Assembly (NCBI GenBank): GCA_002323775.1
Contig: DCPV01000225.1
Location: 1-5,907 of the forward strand
Reading direction: 5' to 3'
From: Firmicutes bacterium UBA1535
GTDB taxonomy: Bacteria; Bacillota; Clostridia; Tissierellales; Sedimentibacteraceae
Length of the DNA: 5,907 nt
The notes below the pieces were generated by a model. The model did not search any database. It was not told where the DNA came from and saw only the letters and a list, made by a program, of their open reading frames with translations. Positions 1 to 5,907 of the stretch are shown in pieces. The translations under genes and the position numbers were made by a program. Each line of letters starts with the position of its first letter. Position 1 is the first letter of the stretch.

Positions 1-247
1 ATTTTCTCTTTTTTATATATTTATCCTTATTATTTTCAGCTTCATCAACTTTAGTAAAAATGTCGCTATCAACAGATTGCTTGTCTGCTTTTTTTGATAT
101 ATTACCAATAAAGCTGTCTAAATTACTTGTATTAGTTGGGCTTTCCGCTTTAGTAGTAGAAGATGTTGCTTTATCAACTCTTGTACCACATTTACCACAA
201 AAATTTGATTTCCCCTCTATTTTAGAACCACATTTGCTACAAAACAT
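1..247 (-). CDS. Zinc-ribbon protein, 5' part only (runs off left edge)
   Basis: The visible part is 82 codons, starting at the ATG at 247 and still open at base 1. The N-terminus, MFCSKCGSKIEGKSNFCGKC, has two CxxC knuckles (C3/C6 and C17/C20, ten residues apart). This is the typical short zinc ribbon at the start of many Firmicute proteins, where four cysteines bind one zinc ion. From about residue 25 a Ser/Thr/Asn/Lys-rich linker follows, and the visible end is strongly basic (KYIKKRK). In the family such ribbons often precede a linker and then a membrane segment or another domain; the basic stretch would fit the inner face of a membrane anchor, but that part is outside the window. The start is supported by GGAGGATATT directly upstream (about 250-259). 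Zinc binding is well supported; the overall function is unknown. Confidence 0.85.
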   Translation of the reverse strand, partial: MFCSKCGSKIEGKSNFCGKCGTRVDKATSSTTKAESPTNTSNLDSFIGNISKKADKQSVDSDIFTKVDEAENNKDKYIKKRK

Positions 248-249
248 AA

Positions 250-259
250 TATCCTCCAA
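250..259 (-). promoter_or_regulatory. Strong ribosome binding site of the zinc-ribbon gene
   Basis: On the minus strand GGAGG, followed by a short A/T spacer, precedes the ATG at 247. It nearly matches the complement of the 16S rRNA 3' end and decides the start codon. Confidence 0.85.
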
Positions 260-354
260 AATTGCTTAAATACATTCTAGCTAATATAAATAAAAACTAA
301 TATTTCAATATATCTGTTCTTTTATAATACCACTTTAAAATTTACTCTATTACA

Positions 355-383
355 ATTATAATATTTTATTCCTTTTTTTTCAA
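355..383 (-). promoter_or_regulatory. Sigma-A-type promoter for the zinc-ribbon gene
   Basis: On the minus strand there is a -35 box TTGAAA (378-383), a spacer of exactly 17 bases, and a perfect -10 box TATAAT (355-360). The spacer is A-rich. Transcription would begin near 348, leaving an untranslated leader of about 100 nt before the ATG at 247. I see no recognisable riboswitch or operator in that leader. Confidence 0.75.
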
Positions 384-487
384 CAAAAACTATTGAAAAT
401 CGACAAATAAAAAAATAATTTAAAAATTTACGTTATAATTCCATTGTTTTACATCATTAAAATTTTATGGTAAATATAGTTAATATT

Positions 488-510
488 AAAAAACCAACTA
501 ATTATGTTGG
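488..510 (-). terminator. Second, weaker hairpin with U-tract downstream of the chemotaxis gene
   Basis: On the minus strand CCAAC and GTTGG form a 5-bp stem (506-510 with 494-498) around a 7-nt loop, followed at once by six T residues (488-493). This has the layout of an intrinsic terminator, but the stem is short. It lies about 25 bases beyond the stronger hairpin at 536-567 and could act as its backup. Confidence 0.5.
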
Positions 511-531
511 AAATAAAAGAGATTTGATACG

Positions 532-567
532 AAAAAGAGATTGTTCTAAAATCTCAAAACAACCTCT
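532..567 (-). terminator. Intrinsic terminator of the chemotaxis gene
   Basis: On the minus strand AGAGGTTGTT (558-567) pairs with AACAATCTCT (536-545) in a 10-bp stem with one G-U pair and a 12-nt loop, followed by a run of T (532-536). It starts about 40 bases after the stop codon of the chemotaxis gene. An alternative overlapping stem, GAGATT/AATCTC (537-542 with 550-555), leads into the same U-tract. Confidence 0.75.
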
Positions 568-607
568 AATTAAAGCTAAGTAAATTTATTAATTTACAAA
601 TTTTATA

Positions 608-2050
608 TTATTTACACAACTCAGAAGACATACTTGAAATTTCTTCAAATTGCTCTGATAAATTATTTACTGATGAGTTTTGCATTTTTATTGCACCTAC
701 AATTTTCTCCACTCCACTAGCATTTACCTTTTCATGCTCTGCTATCTCATCTACATCTGATTTCATACGCTGTACTGACTGATCTGTCAGCTCTATTCTG
801 TTTATTTGCTCCTTCATTAGATTTTGTGCTTTGTTTGTTGCTTCCTCTACTGAAGAAAGATTGCTACGCAGTTCCTCTAGGTTTAACATTCCTTGCTGTG
901 TAGCAGTCATACCAACATCAACCTTTGAATATACATTCTTAGTTGCGTCAGAAAGTCCTTTCACTACACTTTGTATTTGAGTAGCTACCTGTGCTGAACG
1001 GCCTGCCAGCGAACGAACCTCGTCTGCTACTACTGCAAAGCCCTTGCCTGCCTGTCCTGCCCTCGCTGCCTCAACAGAAGCATTTAACGACAGTAGATTT
1101 GTTTGTGAGGCAACATCCTCTATTTGCTTTAGCATTGTTTGAATTTGTCTCATCTGTCCCAAAAGTGCATCTGTCGCCTCTCTAGCTGATGAAACAGCCT
1201 CATCTGCCTGTGTCATAGCTAAATGGGTTTGATTCATCTTTTGCAAGCCCTCGTCTACACGATTTGTTACCTGATTAAAATGAAGCTCTAGCCTGTCCAT
1301 GCTTTCTCTGCTATCTTGCATTTGACTTCCAACATCATCAGATAAATTTTTTAACTGAGTAGCAGCTTGCAATGTCATATTTACACGATCTTCTATACTG
1401 ATAGCTATTTTAGAAATAGAGCTTGTCTCGTTTGAAAGAACTCCCATCGCCTCGTTGCTTGATTCGATGGATTGAAATAAATTTTGAGAAATCTCCTCCA
1501 ATTTTCTAGTTGTGAACTCAGCAGCCATTGCATTTTCTTCGGTTTTCTTTATCATTTTTTCGCCTTTTCTTGTAGCAATATACAATACCAAAGCTACAGT
1601 GCAGTATATAAAAAGCTTAATTATTGCATTTGGCATATCACCATTAGGTCCATCAATGATGGCAGGATTTATGATTACTGCTACAATACTTGCAGTCAAG
1701 AAAATAACAGCATTATAAATAATTATTTTAGATTTAAAATATAATGTTGCCATACCTAAAACAAAAAACGATATAAAAAAAGCCTGTTCCGAGCCACCTT
1801 GGAGTGCAGAGGTTAAAAGAGCAGCTAATCCAATTATAGAAACTATAGTACAGCCCTTGAATGTTTCATTAAATCGGATATGATACAAAGCTGTTATAAT
1901 AGCCGAACTTACAAACATAGTTATCGAAATCGACATTGTTCTTGAAACAAACCCGTACTTCATGTATGCAAGTCCTGCCAATAGAATAGAACAAATCCAT
2001 GTCACAATAATATTTGACTTATGCGTACTACGTAGATTATTTTCTTGCAT
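608..2050 (-). CDS. Methyl-accepting chemotaxis protein with a six-helix membrane domain
   Basis: This is a 480-residue chemoreceptor. Residues 1-12 are a short cytoplasmic tail. Six hydrophobic segments follow (about 13-30, 38-55, 67-83, 88-105, 109-131 and 142-159), joined by short loops. A basic stretch (RKGEKMIKK, 161-169) then leads into a long coiled coil that runs to the end. The conserved hairpin tip, which contacts CheA and CheW in this family, is at about 311-352 and includes [17 protein letters not shown], then [18 protein letters not shown]. There is no large extracellular sensor domain, no recognisable HAMP or PAS domain, and no C-terminal CheR-docking pentapeptide (it ends SELCK). 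Sensing must occur through the membrane domain or a partner. An in-frame GTG at 2065 would add five residues, but GGAG lies seven bases before the ATG at 2050, so that start is preferred. It has its own promoter and terminator. Family certain; ligand unknown. Confidence 0.95.
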   Translation of the reverse strand: MQENNLRSTHKSNIIVTWICSILLAGLAYMKYGFVSRTMSISITMFVSSAIITALYHIRFNETFKGCTIVSIIGLAALLTSALQGGSEQAFFISFFVLGMATLYFKSKIIIYNAVIFLTASIVAVIINPAIIDGPNGDMPNAIIKLFIYCTVALVLYIATRKGEKMIKKTEENAMAAEFTTRKLEEISQNLFQSIESSNEAMGVLSNETSSISKIAISIEDRVNMTLQAATQLKNLSDDVGSQMQDSRESMDRLELHFNQVTNRVDEGLQKMNQTHLAMTQADEAVSSAREATDALLGQMRQIQTMLKQIEDVASQTNLLSLNASVEAARAGQAGKGFAVVADEVRSLAGRSAQVATQIQSVVKGLSDATKNVYSKVDVGMTATQQGMLNLEELRSNLSSVEEATNKAQNLMKEQINRIELTDQSVQRMKSDVDEIAEHEKVNASGVEKIVGAIKMQNSSVNNLSEQFEEISSMSSELCK

Positions 2051-2057
2051 AATAATT

Positions 2058-2061
2058 CTCC
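2058..2061 (-). promoter_or_regulatory. Ribosome binding site deciding the start of the chemotaxis gene
   Basis: GGAG on the minus strand sits seven bases before the ATG at 2050. It would fall inside the coding region if the upstream GTG at 2065 were used, so it argues for the shorter protein. Confidence 0.75.
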
Positions 2062-2185
2062 ACACCGATTCTCATAAGATAAATATGCTTTTAACAAAGA
2101 TATATATCATGTATTGCAAATCAGCGTTTTCTTTCTTAAATAATATTTATTTTAAAAATTTTATCAATTTTTGTATGTTATACTA

Positions 2186-2214
2186 ATTATACAGACAAAA
2201 AACAAAAATGTAAA
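2186..2214 (-). promoter_or_regulatory. Sigma-A-type promoter for the chemotaxis gene
   Basis: On the minus strand there is a -35 box TTTACA (2209-2214; five of six consensus bases), a 17-base spacer and a perfect -10 box TATAAT (2186-2191). Transcription would start near 2179, giving a leader of about 130 nt. I found no convincing sigma-28 (SigD) motif, although that factor controls many chemotaxis genes. Confidence 0.7.
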
Positions 2215-2255
2215 GGCTTTCATCAATATATTTTTTTATTTTTAAATAATAAATA

Positions 2256-2293
2256 TTAGCATATTTGCAAGTTTTATGTTATAGTTATATAGA
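2256..2293 (+). promoter_or_regulatory. Probable promoter of the coiled-coil/DUF1566 gene, two overlapping options
   Basis: Two weak fits overlap. One is an extended -10, TGT followed by TATAGT (2277-2285), with TTAGCA (2256-2261) 18 bases upstream of the hexamer. The other is TTGCAA (2265-2270), 17 bases, TATAGA (2288-2293). Either gives a leader of roughly 35-45 nt. Both are weaker than the divergent promoter at 2186-2214. Confidence 0.4.
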
Positions 2294-2320
2294 TAAAATA
2301 AAAATTTGTAATAATACAGA

Positions 2321-2325
2321 AAGGA
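2321..2325 (+). promoter_or_regulatory. Ribosome binding site of the coiled-coil/DUF1566 gene
   Basis: AAGGA precedes the ATG at 2335 by nine bases. A nearer ATG at 2330 is only four bases away and opens a frame that stops after seven codons, so the ATG at 2335 is the start. Confidence 0.7.
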
Positions 2326-2334
2326 ATCCATGCT

Positions 2335-4218
2335 ATGCAAAACTCCTCTATAATAGAATTGCTTGATAAAAAAAATCAAATATTGGATGAAATCAAAAAT
2401 ATTGAAGAAAATTGCGAAGGTACTCACAACTCTTTTAATATCGAAAAAATACATAAATTAAGTGAGGAGCAAGTTATATTAACAAATGAAAAATCAAAGC
2501 ATTTGGAGAAGCTTTCCGAGATAGATTCTAAACTTAGGAGTATCAACTCAAAAATCAGAACACTTTCAGGTGAAGGAATAGATAAAATACTGGATGCTAT
2601 AACTGAGCAAAGATGGTTTTTCTTTAAAAACAAGCCAAAGGTTATTATGGATAGATTTACAGGTATACTTTGGGCTAACTTAGATTACTTTGATTTCTAC
2701 AATGTGGATAGTGAAACTCATACATTTTCCTTAGAAGAAGCGATGGAAATTGTTGATAATTTAGATTTGAATGGTTATAAAAATTGGACTATCCCAACAG
2801 CAAAGCAGCTCATCACAATGATAGATGACAAGAGCTTCCCTTTCCAAGAGGGAAATTGCCACCGTATAAAAAACCTTGATTATTGGTTTGCCCTTGAGGG
2901 AGATACTTATTGCCTGGATTTAGATAACTATAATAGAGACCGAGCTAATGTTTATTTGTTACCCTGCAACACAAGCTTGACAAATGATGAATATGCAAAA
3001 AGCATAATGGATAATAGAATTTATTCTCAAACAGAAAAAACTCAATTTACACTAAATATGTTTATTAGCAATGGTTTAGAGCCAATTTTTAAGGATGACA
3101 AGATAACACAGCTATACAACAAGGTTTATATTGAAAAGCCTGTTTTGATGAAAGAGTATGAAGAAATAAAGAAAAAAATAGCCAGATTTCATGATAATTC
3201 TTCTATTTCTTCTGTGTTTGATTTTTCTACACTTATTGAGGAATTCGACATAAGCTCTATAAATGCTTCTATAATAAAATACTATAAGGCAGTTCAAAAA
3301 TGGATAGATACTATTGTTGAAATGCTTGACTTCTTTGAGAGTGAAAAAATAGAAATCATAAAAAATTTCAAGAAATTAAAATTAGAAGTATTCAAAGCTT
3401 ACGAGCCTGAATTGGAATTGTCAGATGACGAAAATCTTCTGTTTGGAAATAGGCGTGATTTTATTAGAAAAATTACAGACTTTGATATAAGGACTATAAA
3501 ATCAAGGCTTTTGTCTATAAGAAAAAATGCTGATGATATTGAGCTAAGGCTTGATGATATCAACCGAGGGGACAATATAATTGAAGAACTTGCTAAGCTT
3601 GAAAAAGCTGAGCGAGTGAGCTTTGAGCTTATGGCTGAAAACACTATAGATATAGTTAAAACAACACTGGCTAAAGCAGAATATTTCGAGAAAAATAAAA
3701 GAGTATTGACTTCCTTGATTAATATAGAAAATAGCTGGGCAGATGATTACAAAATGCTCAAGATAAAATTTAAGAATAAGTTTAGAAATATATGCGAAAA
3801 AGAAGGTATAGACAGCATTACATGGAGTAGCTGGTATAGAGATTGGTATATTAAAAGATTTTCTATTGAGATGCTATTTTTACCTCTAATTCAGAGAGAG
3901 GTAGCTTCGCCCATAAAAGAAAATGATTCAATTGCTGAGGATATAGTAAGTGTAGTTGAAAAGATATTAAATTCCTTGCAATTGTATAAGGACAATATTG
4001 ATGACTTCTATACCAACGAGAGAAAAAGAATTTATGCAAAATTTGAAGGTACGCTCAATAAAGAAGCCGCAGAAAATGCAGAAGTTGATAAAGCACTACA
4101 GCAGTTAAATTCATACTTAAAAGGAAATATTAAAAATATAATTTCAAATTTAAAAAGTATTGATGACAAGATATTTATTCAAAAATGGATTAAGCCTTTA
4201 GTAAATATTGAAATTTAG
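2335..4218 (+). CDS. Cytoplasmic coiled-coil protein with internal DUF1566/Lcl-like domain
   Basis: The protein has 627 residues, with no signal peptide or membrane segment, so it is probably cytoplasmic. Three parts are visible. Residues 1-80 are charged and heptad-like, probably coiled coil. Residues about 93-215 resemble DUF1566 (Lcl C-terminal domain, a C-type-lectin-like fold): the hallmarks are MDRFTGILWANL (105-116), a helix with EEAMEIVDNL (134-143), GYKNWTIPTAKQL (147-159, normally WRLPT) and YWFA (183-186). Residues about 265-627 are long charged helices with a tryptophan-rich patch, WSSWYRDWYIKRF (497-509). I see no P-loop, protease or nuclease motif, so no enzyme activity can be assigned. 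DUF1566 domains are usually found on secreted or surface proteins, where they are thought to bind ligands; placement inside a cytoplasmic helical protein is unusual. The gene stands alone between a divergent promoter region and a strong terminator. A scaffold or sensing role is only a guess. The gene call is secure; the domain call is moderate. Confidence 0.85.
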   Translation: MQNSSIIELLDKKNQILDEIKNIEENCEGTHNSFNIEKIHKLSEEQVILTNEKSKHLEKLSEIDSKLRSINSKIRTLSGEGIDKILDAITEQRWFFFKNKPKVIMDRFTGILWANLDYFDFYNVDSETHTFSLEEAMEIVDNLDLNGYKNWTIPTAKQLITMIDDKSFPFQEGNCHRIKNLDYWFALEGDTYCLDLDNYNRDRANVYLLPCNTSLTNDEYAKSIMDNRIYSQTEKTQFTLNMFISNGLEPIFKDDKITQLYNKVYIEKPVLMKEYEEIKKKIARFHDNSSISSVFDFSTLIEEFDISSINASIIKYYKAVQKWIDTIVEMLDFFESEKIEIIKNFKKLKLEVFKAYEPELELSDDENLLFGNRRDFIRKITDFDIRTIKSRLLSIRKNADDIELRLDDINRGDNIIEELAKLEKAERVSFELMAENTIDIVKTTLAKAEYFEKNKRVLTSLINIENSWADDYKMLKIKFKNKFRNICEKEGIDSITWSSWYRDWYIKRFSIEMLFLPLIQREVASPIKENDSIAEDIVSVVEKILNSLQLYKDNIDDFYTNERKRIYAKFEGTLNKEAAENAEVDKALQQLNSYLKGNIKNIISNLKSIDDKIFIQKWIKPLVNIEI

Positions 4219-4219
4219 T

Positions 4220-4280
4220 TATAAATAATAAATTAGCGAGGAGTCTTGTAATATAACTCCTCGCTAATTTGTTATTTATA
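4220..4280. terminator. Long bidirectional terminator between convergent genes
   Basis: Positions 4220-4244 pair with 4256-4280 over 25 bp, with a single G-T wobble (4229/4271) and an 11-base loop (4245-4255). The inner part is GC-rich (core GCGAGGAGT with ACTCCTCGC) and the outer part is pure A/T. On either strand the transcript therefore reads as a strong hairpin followed by a U-rich stretch. It begins two bases after the stop codon of the plus-strand gene and ends 25 bases from the stop codon of the minus-strand gene, so it should terminate both. Confidence 0.9.
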
Positions 4281-4305
4281 TTTATCTTAATATTTTATTT
4301 TTAAA

Positions 4306-5907
4306 CTATTTCAAAGATTTAATAAATGTTATTGTTTTTGTGAATTTATCAGGCAATACAACATATTGTAAAGAAATTCCATCTCTTACTTCATGCTCAA
4401 AATGTACTGTGTTTTCATCATCATATCCTCTTTTTTCAATATTACCATCTTCAGCATTCTTTTTAATAAAATCATATATAAACGAATTTTGTTCTGATAT
4501 TATATTTGTATTGATTTCATTAATGTTCTCATCATTATTGATAAATTCTCTATAGTCCTCCATATAAAGCTTAGCAAATTCTTTATAATTAAAATCAACA
4601 AGTTCATGTTGTGTATCATTACGAAATACAAATACATTTTTAAATTTTACATTATTTATATAGTTTCCGTCACAGAACACCTTAAATTTTTTCTGTATAA
4701 ATTCTTCAGTGCGAACTATATCAATAATTTCGTTTTTAACATAATCTTCTTCATAATCGTATGGCATAGCATATGTTCTTACAACTTTTTTACCATTGTT
4801 TAGAAAATATATTATTTTAAAATCTCTATAATATCTTTCTTCTTTTTTATCAATTAGAGCCTGCTGTAGCTTTGAAACTTTTTTTATACTATCTTTTTCC
4901 TGCAATATAATCAATGAGTCATTATCCTTTATCTCATCATACTTTGCTTTAATCAAGGAATCCCACTTATCATCTGTTGCTTGTAAGTACTCTGCATTTT
5001 TTAAGTATGATGTATTAGAACCTAAATACACTGCCTTTACATCTGAAGCATCTGGGATAAAAGTTGCTCTAACCTTTAAAACTGCCGAGCTAATAAAAAT
5101 TGAAGCCGCAAATATTATTATAAACGGTATATAAATTTGCAGTGCTTGCTTTGAAATTTTAAAGCTTCTGTTAAATGCTGATATAAGTATATAGTACGAC
5201 AGTGCTGATAAAAGCACAAGTACTGTAACTATTGTGATTATATCGTAGTTTCTCATATTTGATGTTACGAACATAGGAAGCAGCAAAGAAGCAAAGATTG
5301 ACATAAAGTATTTGAAGCCATTATGAATTATAAAATCTCCGGTTCTTTCATTTCTTCTAGTTTTTACTGCAAAAATTGTCAAAACGTAAGTAACAACAAA
5401 ATATGCAATCAATCTTAAAAAATAGAATATATCAATAGCTTTTCTTGAGGCATAATCGAAGAAATAAATCTTATCGATAGGTAAAAATTTATCTACAAAT
5501 GATTGTATCATAGCCTCTGTGCTCATGCCTATTATTGTGTTGTCTATAATATTACATACAAATGTTATTATGAGTAAAAGTATTATAGGTATGGCATAAT
5601 TGAAAATGGTGACAAATACTGAAACTGTACCATTTCCTGTCAATATAGATGACAGTATTAGAGCAAAGTTTAAAATTATAAGCGAAGCATACATAGTATC
5701 AACAAAAGATAAATTGTTATTAACAAAGTCTAAATACTCAAACTTTTCCAAGGCATTAGCAGAAAAAACAGCTCCTGCAAGACTTGATATGGCAAATGTC
5801 AACAAAAATACCACGGTAGTAAATATAATATTAGATATCAAAGCTATATTAACTTTATTCATCATGCTTATAGGCTTAGATAAATAATATGAAATTTTTC
5901 TATCATC
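4306..5907 (-). CDS. ABC-2-type permease-like membrane protein with DUF6449-like C-terminal domain, N-terminus missing
   Basis: The visible part is 533 residues. ATG codons at 5865 and 5862 look like a start, but no ribosome binding site precedes them and the frame stays open to base 5907, encoding DDRKISYYLSKPIS. That stretch resembles the cytoplasmic LPIxR loop of ABC-2 permeases, so the true start is probably off the edge. Counting from the edge, seven hydrophobic helices lie at about 21-47, 70-90, 97-118, 159-181, 198-215, 222-243 and 258-278. Basic loops (KTRRNERTGD at 182-191, FNRSFKISKQ at 245-254) suggest those sides face the cytoplasm, placing the C-terminal ~255 residues outside. 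That soluble part includes IIYFLNNGKKVVRTYAMPY (365-383), resembling DUF6449 proteins of Firmicutes. The SILTGN-type helix and the KxRRNERTGD loop also fit those transporters. Such permeases normally work with an ABC ATPase, often encoded beside them, but no partner is in view. The substrate is unknown. Family assignment rests on remembered patterns, not a search. Confidence 0.8.
   Translation of the reverse strand, partial: DDRKISYYLSKPISMMNKVNIALISNIIFTTVVFLLTFAISSLAGAVFSANALEKFEYLDFVNNNLSFVDTMYASLIILNFALILSSILTGNGTVSVFVTIFNYAIPIILLLIITFVCNIIDNTIIGMSTEAMIQSFVDKFLPIDKIYFFDYASRKAIDIFYFLRLIAYFVVTYVLTIFAVKTRRNERTGDFIIHNGFKYFMSIFASLLLPMFVTSNMRNYDIITIVTVLVLLSALSYYILISAFNRSFKISKQALQIYIPFIIIFAASIFISSAVLKVRATFIPDASDVKAVYLGSNTSYLKNAEYLQATDDKWDSLIKAKYDEIKDNDSLIILQEKDSIKKVSKLQQALIDKKEERYYRDFKIIYFLNNGKKVVRTYAMPYDYEEDYVKNEIIDIVRTEEFIQKKFKVFCDGNYINNVKFKNVFVFRNDTQHELVDFNYKEFAKLYMEDYREFINNDENINEINTNIISEQNSFIYDFIKKNAEDGNIEKRGYDDENTVHFEHEVRDGISLQYVVLPDKFTKTITFIKSLK

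Larger units (their letters stand above)
248..607. other. Non-coding region between two minus-strand genes
   Basis: This 360-bp AT-rich stretch has no credible coding region on either strand. From right to left on the minus strand it holds the two hairpins that end the chemotaxis gene (536-567 and 494-510), an AT-rich stretch of about 100 bases with no clear signal (384-487), the promoter of the zinc-ribbon gene (355-383) and its leader. The two minus-strand genes are therefore probably separate transcription units despite sharing an orientation. Confidence 0.7.

Noticed and set aside
60..269. 69-codon plus-strand open frame
   Set aside because: It is antisense to the zinc-ribbon gene, which has a clear ribosome binding site, promoter and CxxC motifs. 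The plus-strand frame has no family features.
448..476. Plus-strand promoter-like pair TTTACA, 17 bases, TAAATA
   Set aside because: The -10 box matches consensus at only three positions and no plus-strand gene or RNA follows before the converging chemotaxis gene. It is expected by chance in such AT-rich DNA.
1484..1744. Plus-strand open frames antisense to the chemotaxis gene (also 991-1185 and 1962-2186)
   Set aside because: They overlap a gene of certain identity on the other strand, lack ribosome binding sites and show no family motifs.
2051..2065. Upstream GTG start giving a 485-residue chemotaxis protein
   Set aside because: The Shine-Dalgarno GGAG at 2058-2061 would lie inside that extension and is correctly spaced for the ATG at 2050.
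2330..2353. Seven-codon leader peptide (ATG at 2330) overlapping the DUF1566 gene start
   Set aside because: The AAGGA is only four bases away, too close for efficient initiation, and the peptide has no attenuator-like content. Chance occurrence is likelier.
3602..3635. Inverted repeat AAAGCT/AGCTTT inside the DUF1566 gene
   Set aside because: It is short, lies within uninterrupted coding sequence (residues KAERVSFEL), and has no U-tract, so it is probably fortuitous.
2335..4218. Target protein of a diversity-generating retroelement, suggested by the C-type-lectin-like domain
   Set aside because: No reverse transcriptase, template repeat or adenine-biased variable repeat is visible, and the lectin-like domain is internal rather than C-terminal.
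4340..4803. Plus-strand open frames within the permease-like gene (also 5600-5887)
   Set aside because: They mirror the minus-strand coding frame, and the minus-strand product has coherent helices and a continuous frame.
1..5907. CRISPR array, tRNA, rRNA, insertion sequence or prophage integration signals
   Set aside because: I saw no regularly spaced repeats, cloverleaf-forming sequence, transposase motifs or paired terminal repeats on either strand.

Overview
The window is low-GC throughout. It has strong Gram-positive ribosome binding sites (GGAGGATATT, GGAG, AAGGA), near-consensus sigma-A promoters and U-tract hairpin terminators. Together with a methyl-accepting chemotaxis protein, this suggests a motile low-GC Firmicute, most likely a clostridial anaerobe. 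The species cannot be named from this window.

Layout, left to right. (1) The 5' part of a small zinc-ribbon protein lies on the minus strand and runs off the left edge. It has a strong promoter and a leader of about 100 nt. (2) A non-coding stretch holds two tandem minus-strand hairpins that end the next gene. (3) A 480-residue chemotaxis transducer lies on the minus strand, with six membrane segments and no recognisable sensor or HAMP domain. (4) A divergent intergenic region of 284 bp carries a clear minus-strand promoter for the transducer and a weaker plus-strand promoter. (5) A 627-residue plus-strand gene encodes a predicted cytoplasmic protein in which a DUF1566/Lcl-like domain sits between a coiled coil and a long helical tail. 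(6) A long, nearly perfect inverted repeat separates this gene from its convergent neighbour and probably terminates both. (7) A minus-strand membrane protein resembles an ABC-2-type permease with a DUF6449-like C-terminal domain. Its reading frame stays open to the right edge, so its N-terminus is missing.

The four genes look like four separate transcription units, so the window does not show an operon. The transducer should feed a CheA/CheW pathway encoded elsewhere. The permease-like protein would be expected to work with an ATPase, possibly encoded just beyond the right edge. The coiled-coil/DUF1566 protein is the least understood item and the best candidate for something undescribed, but nothing next to it reveals its role.
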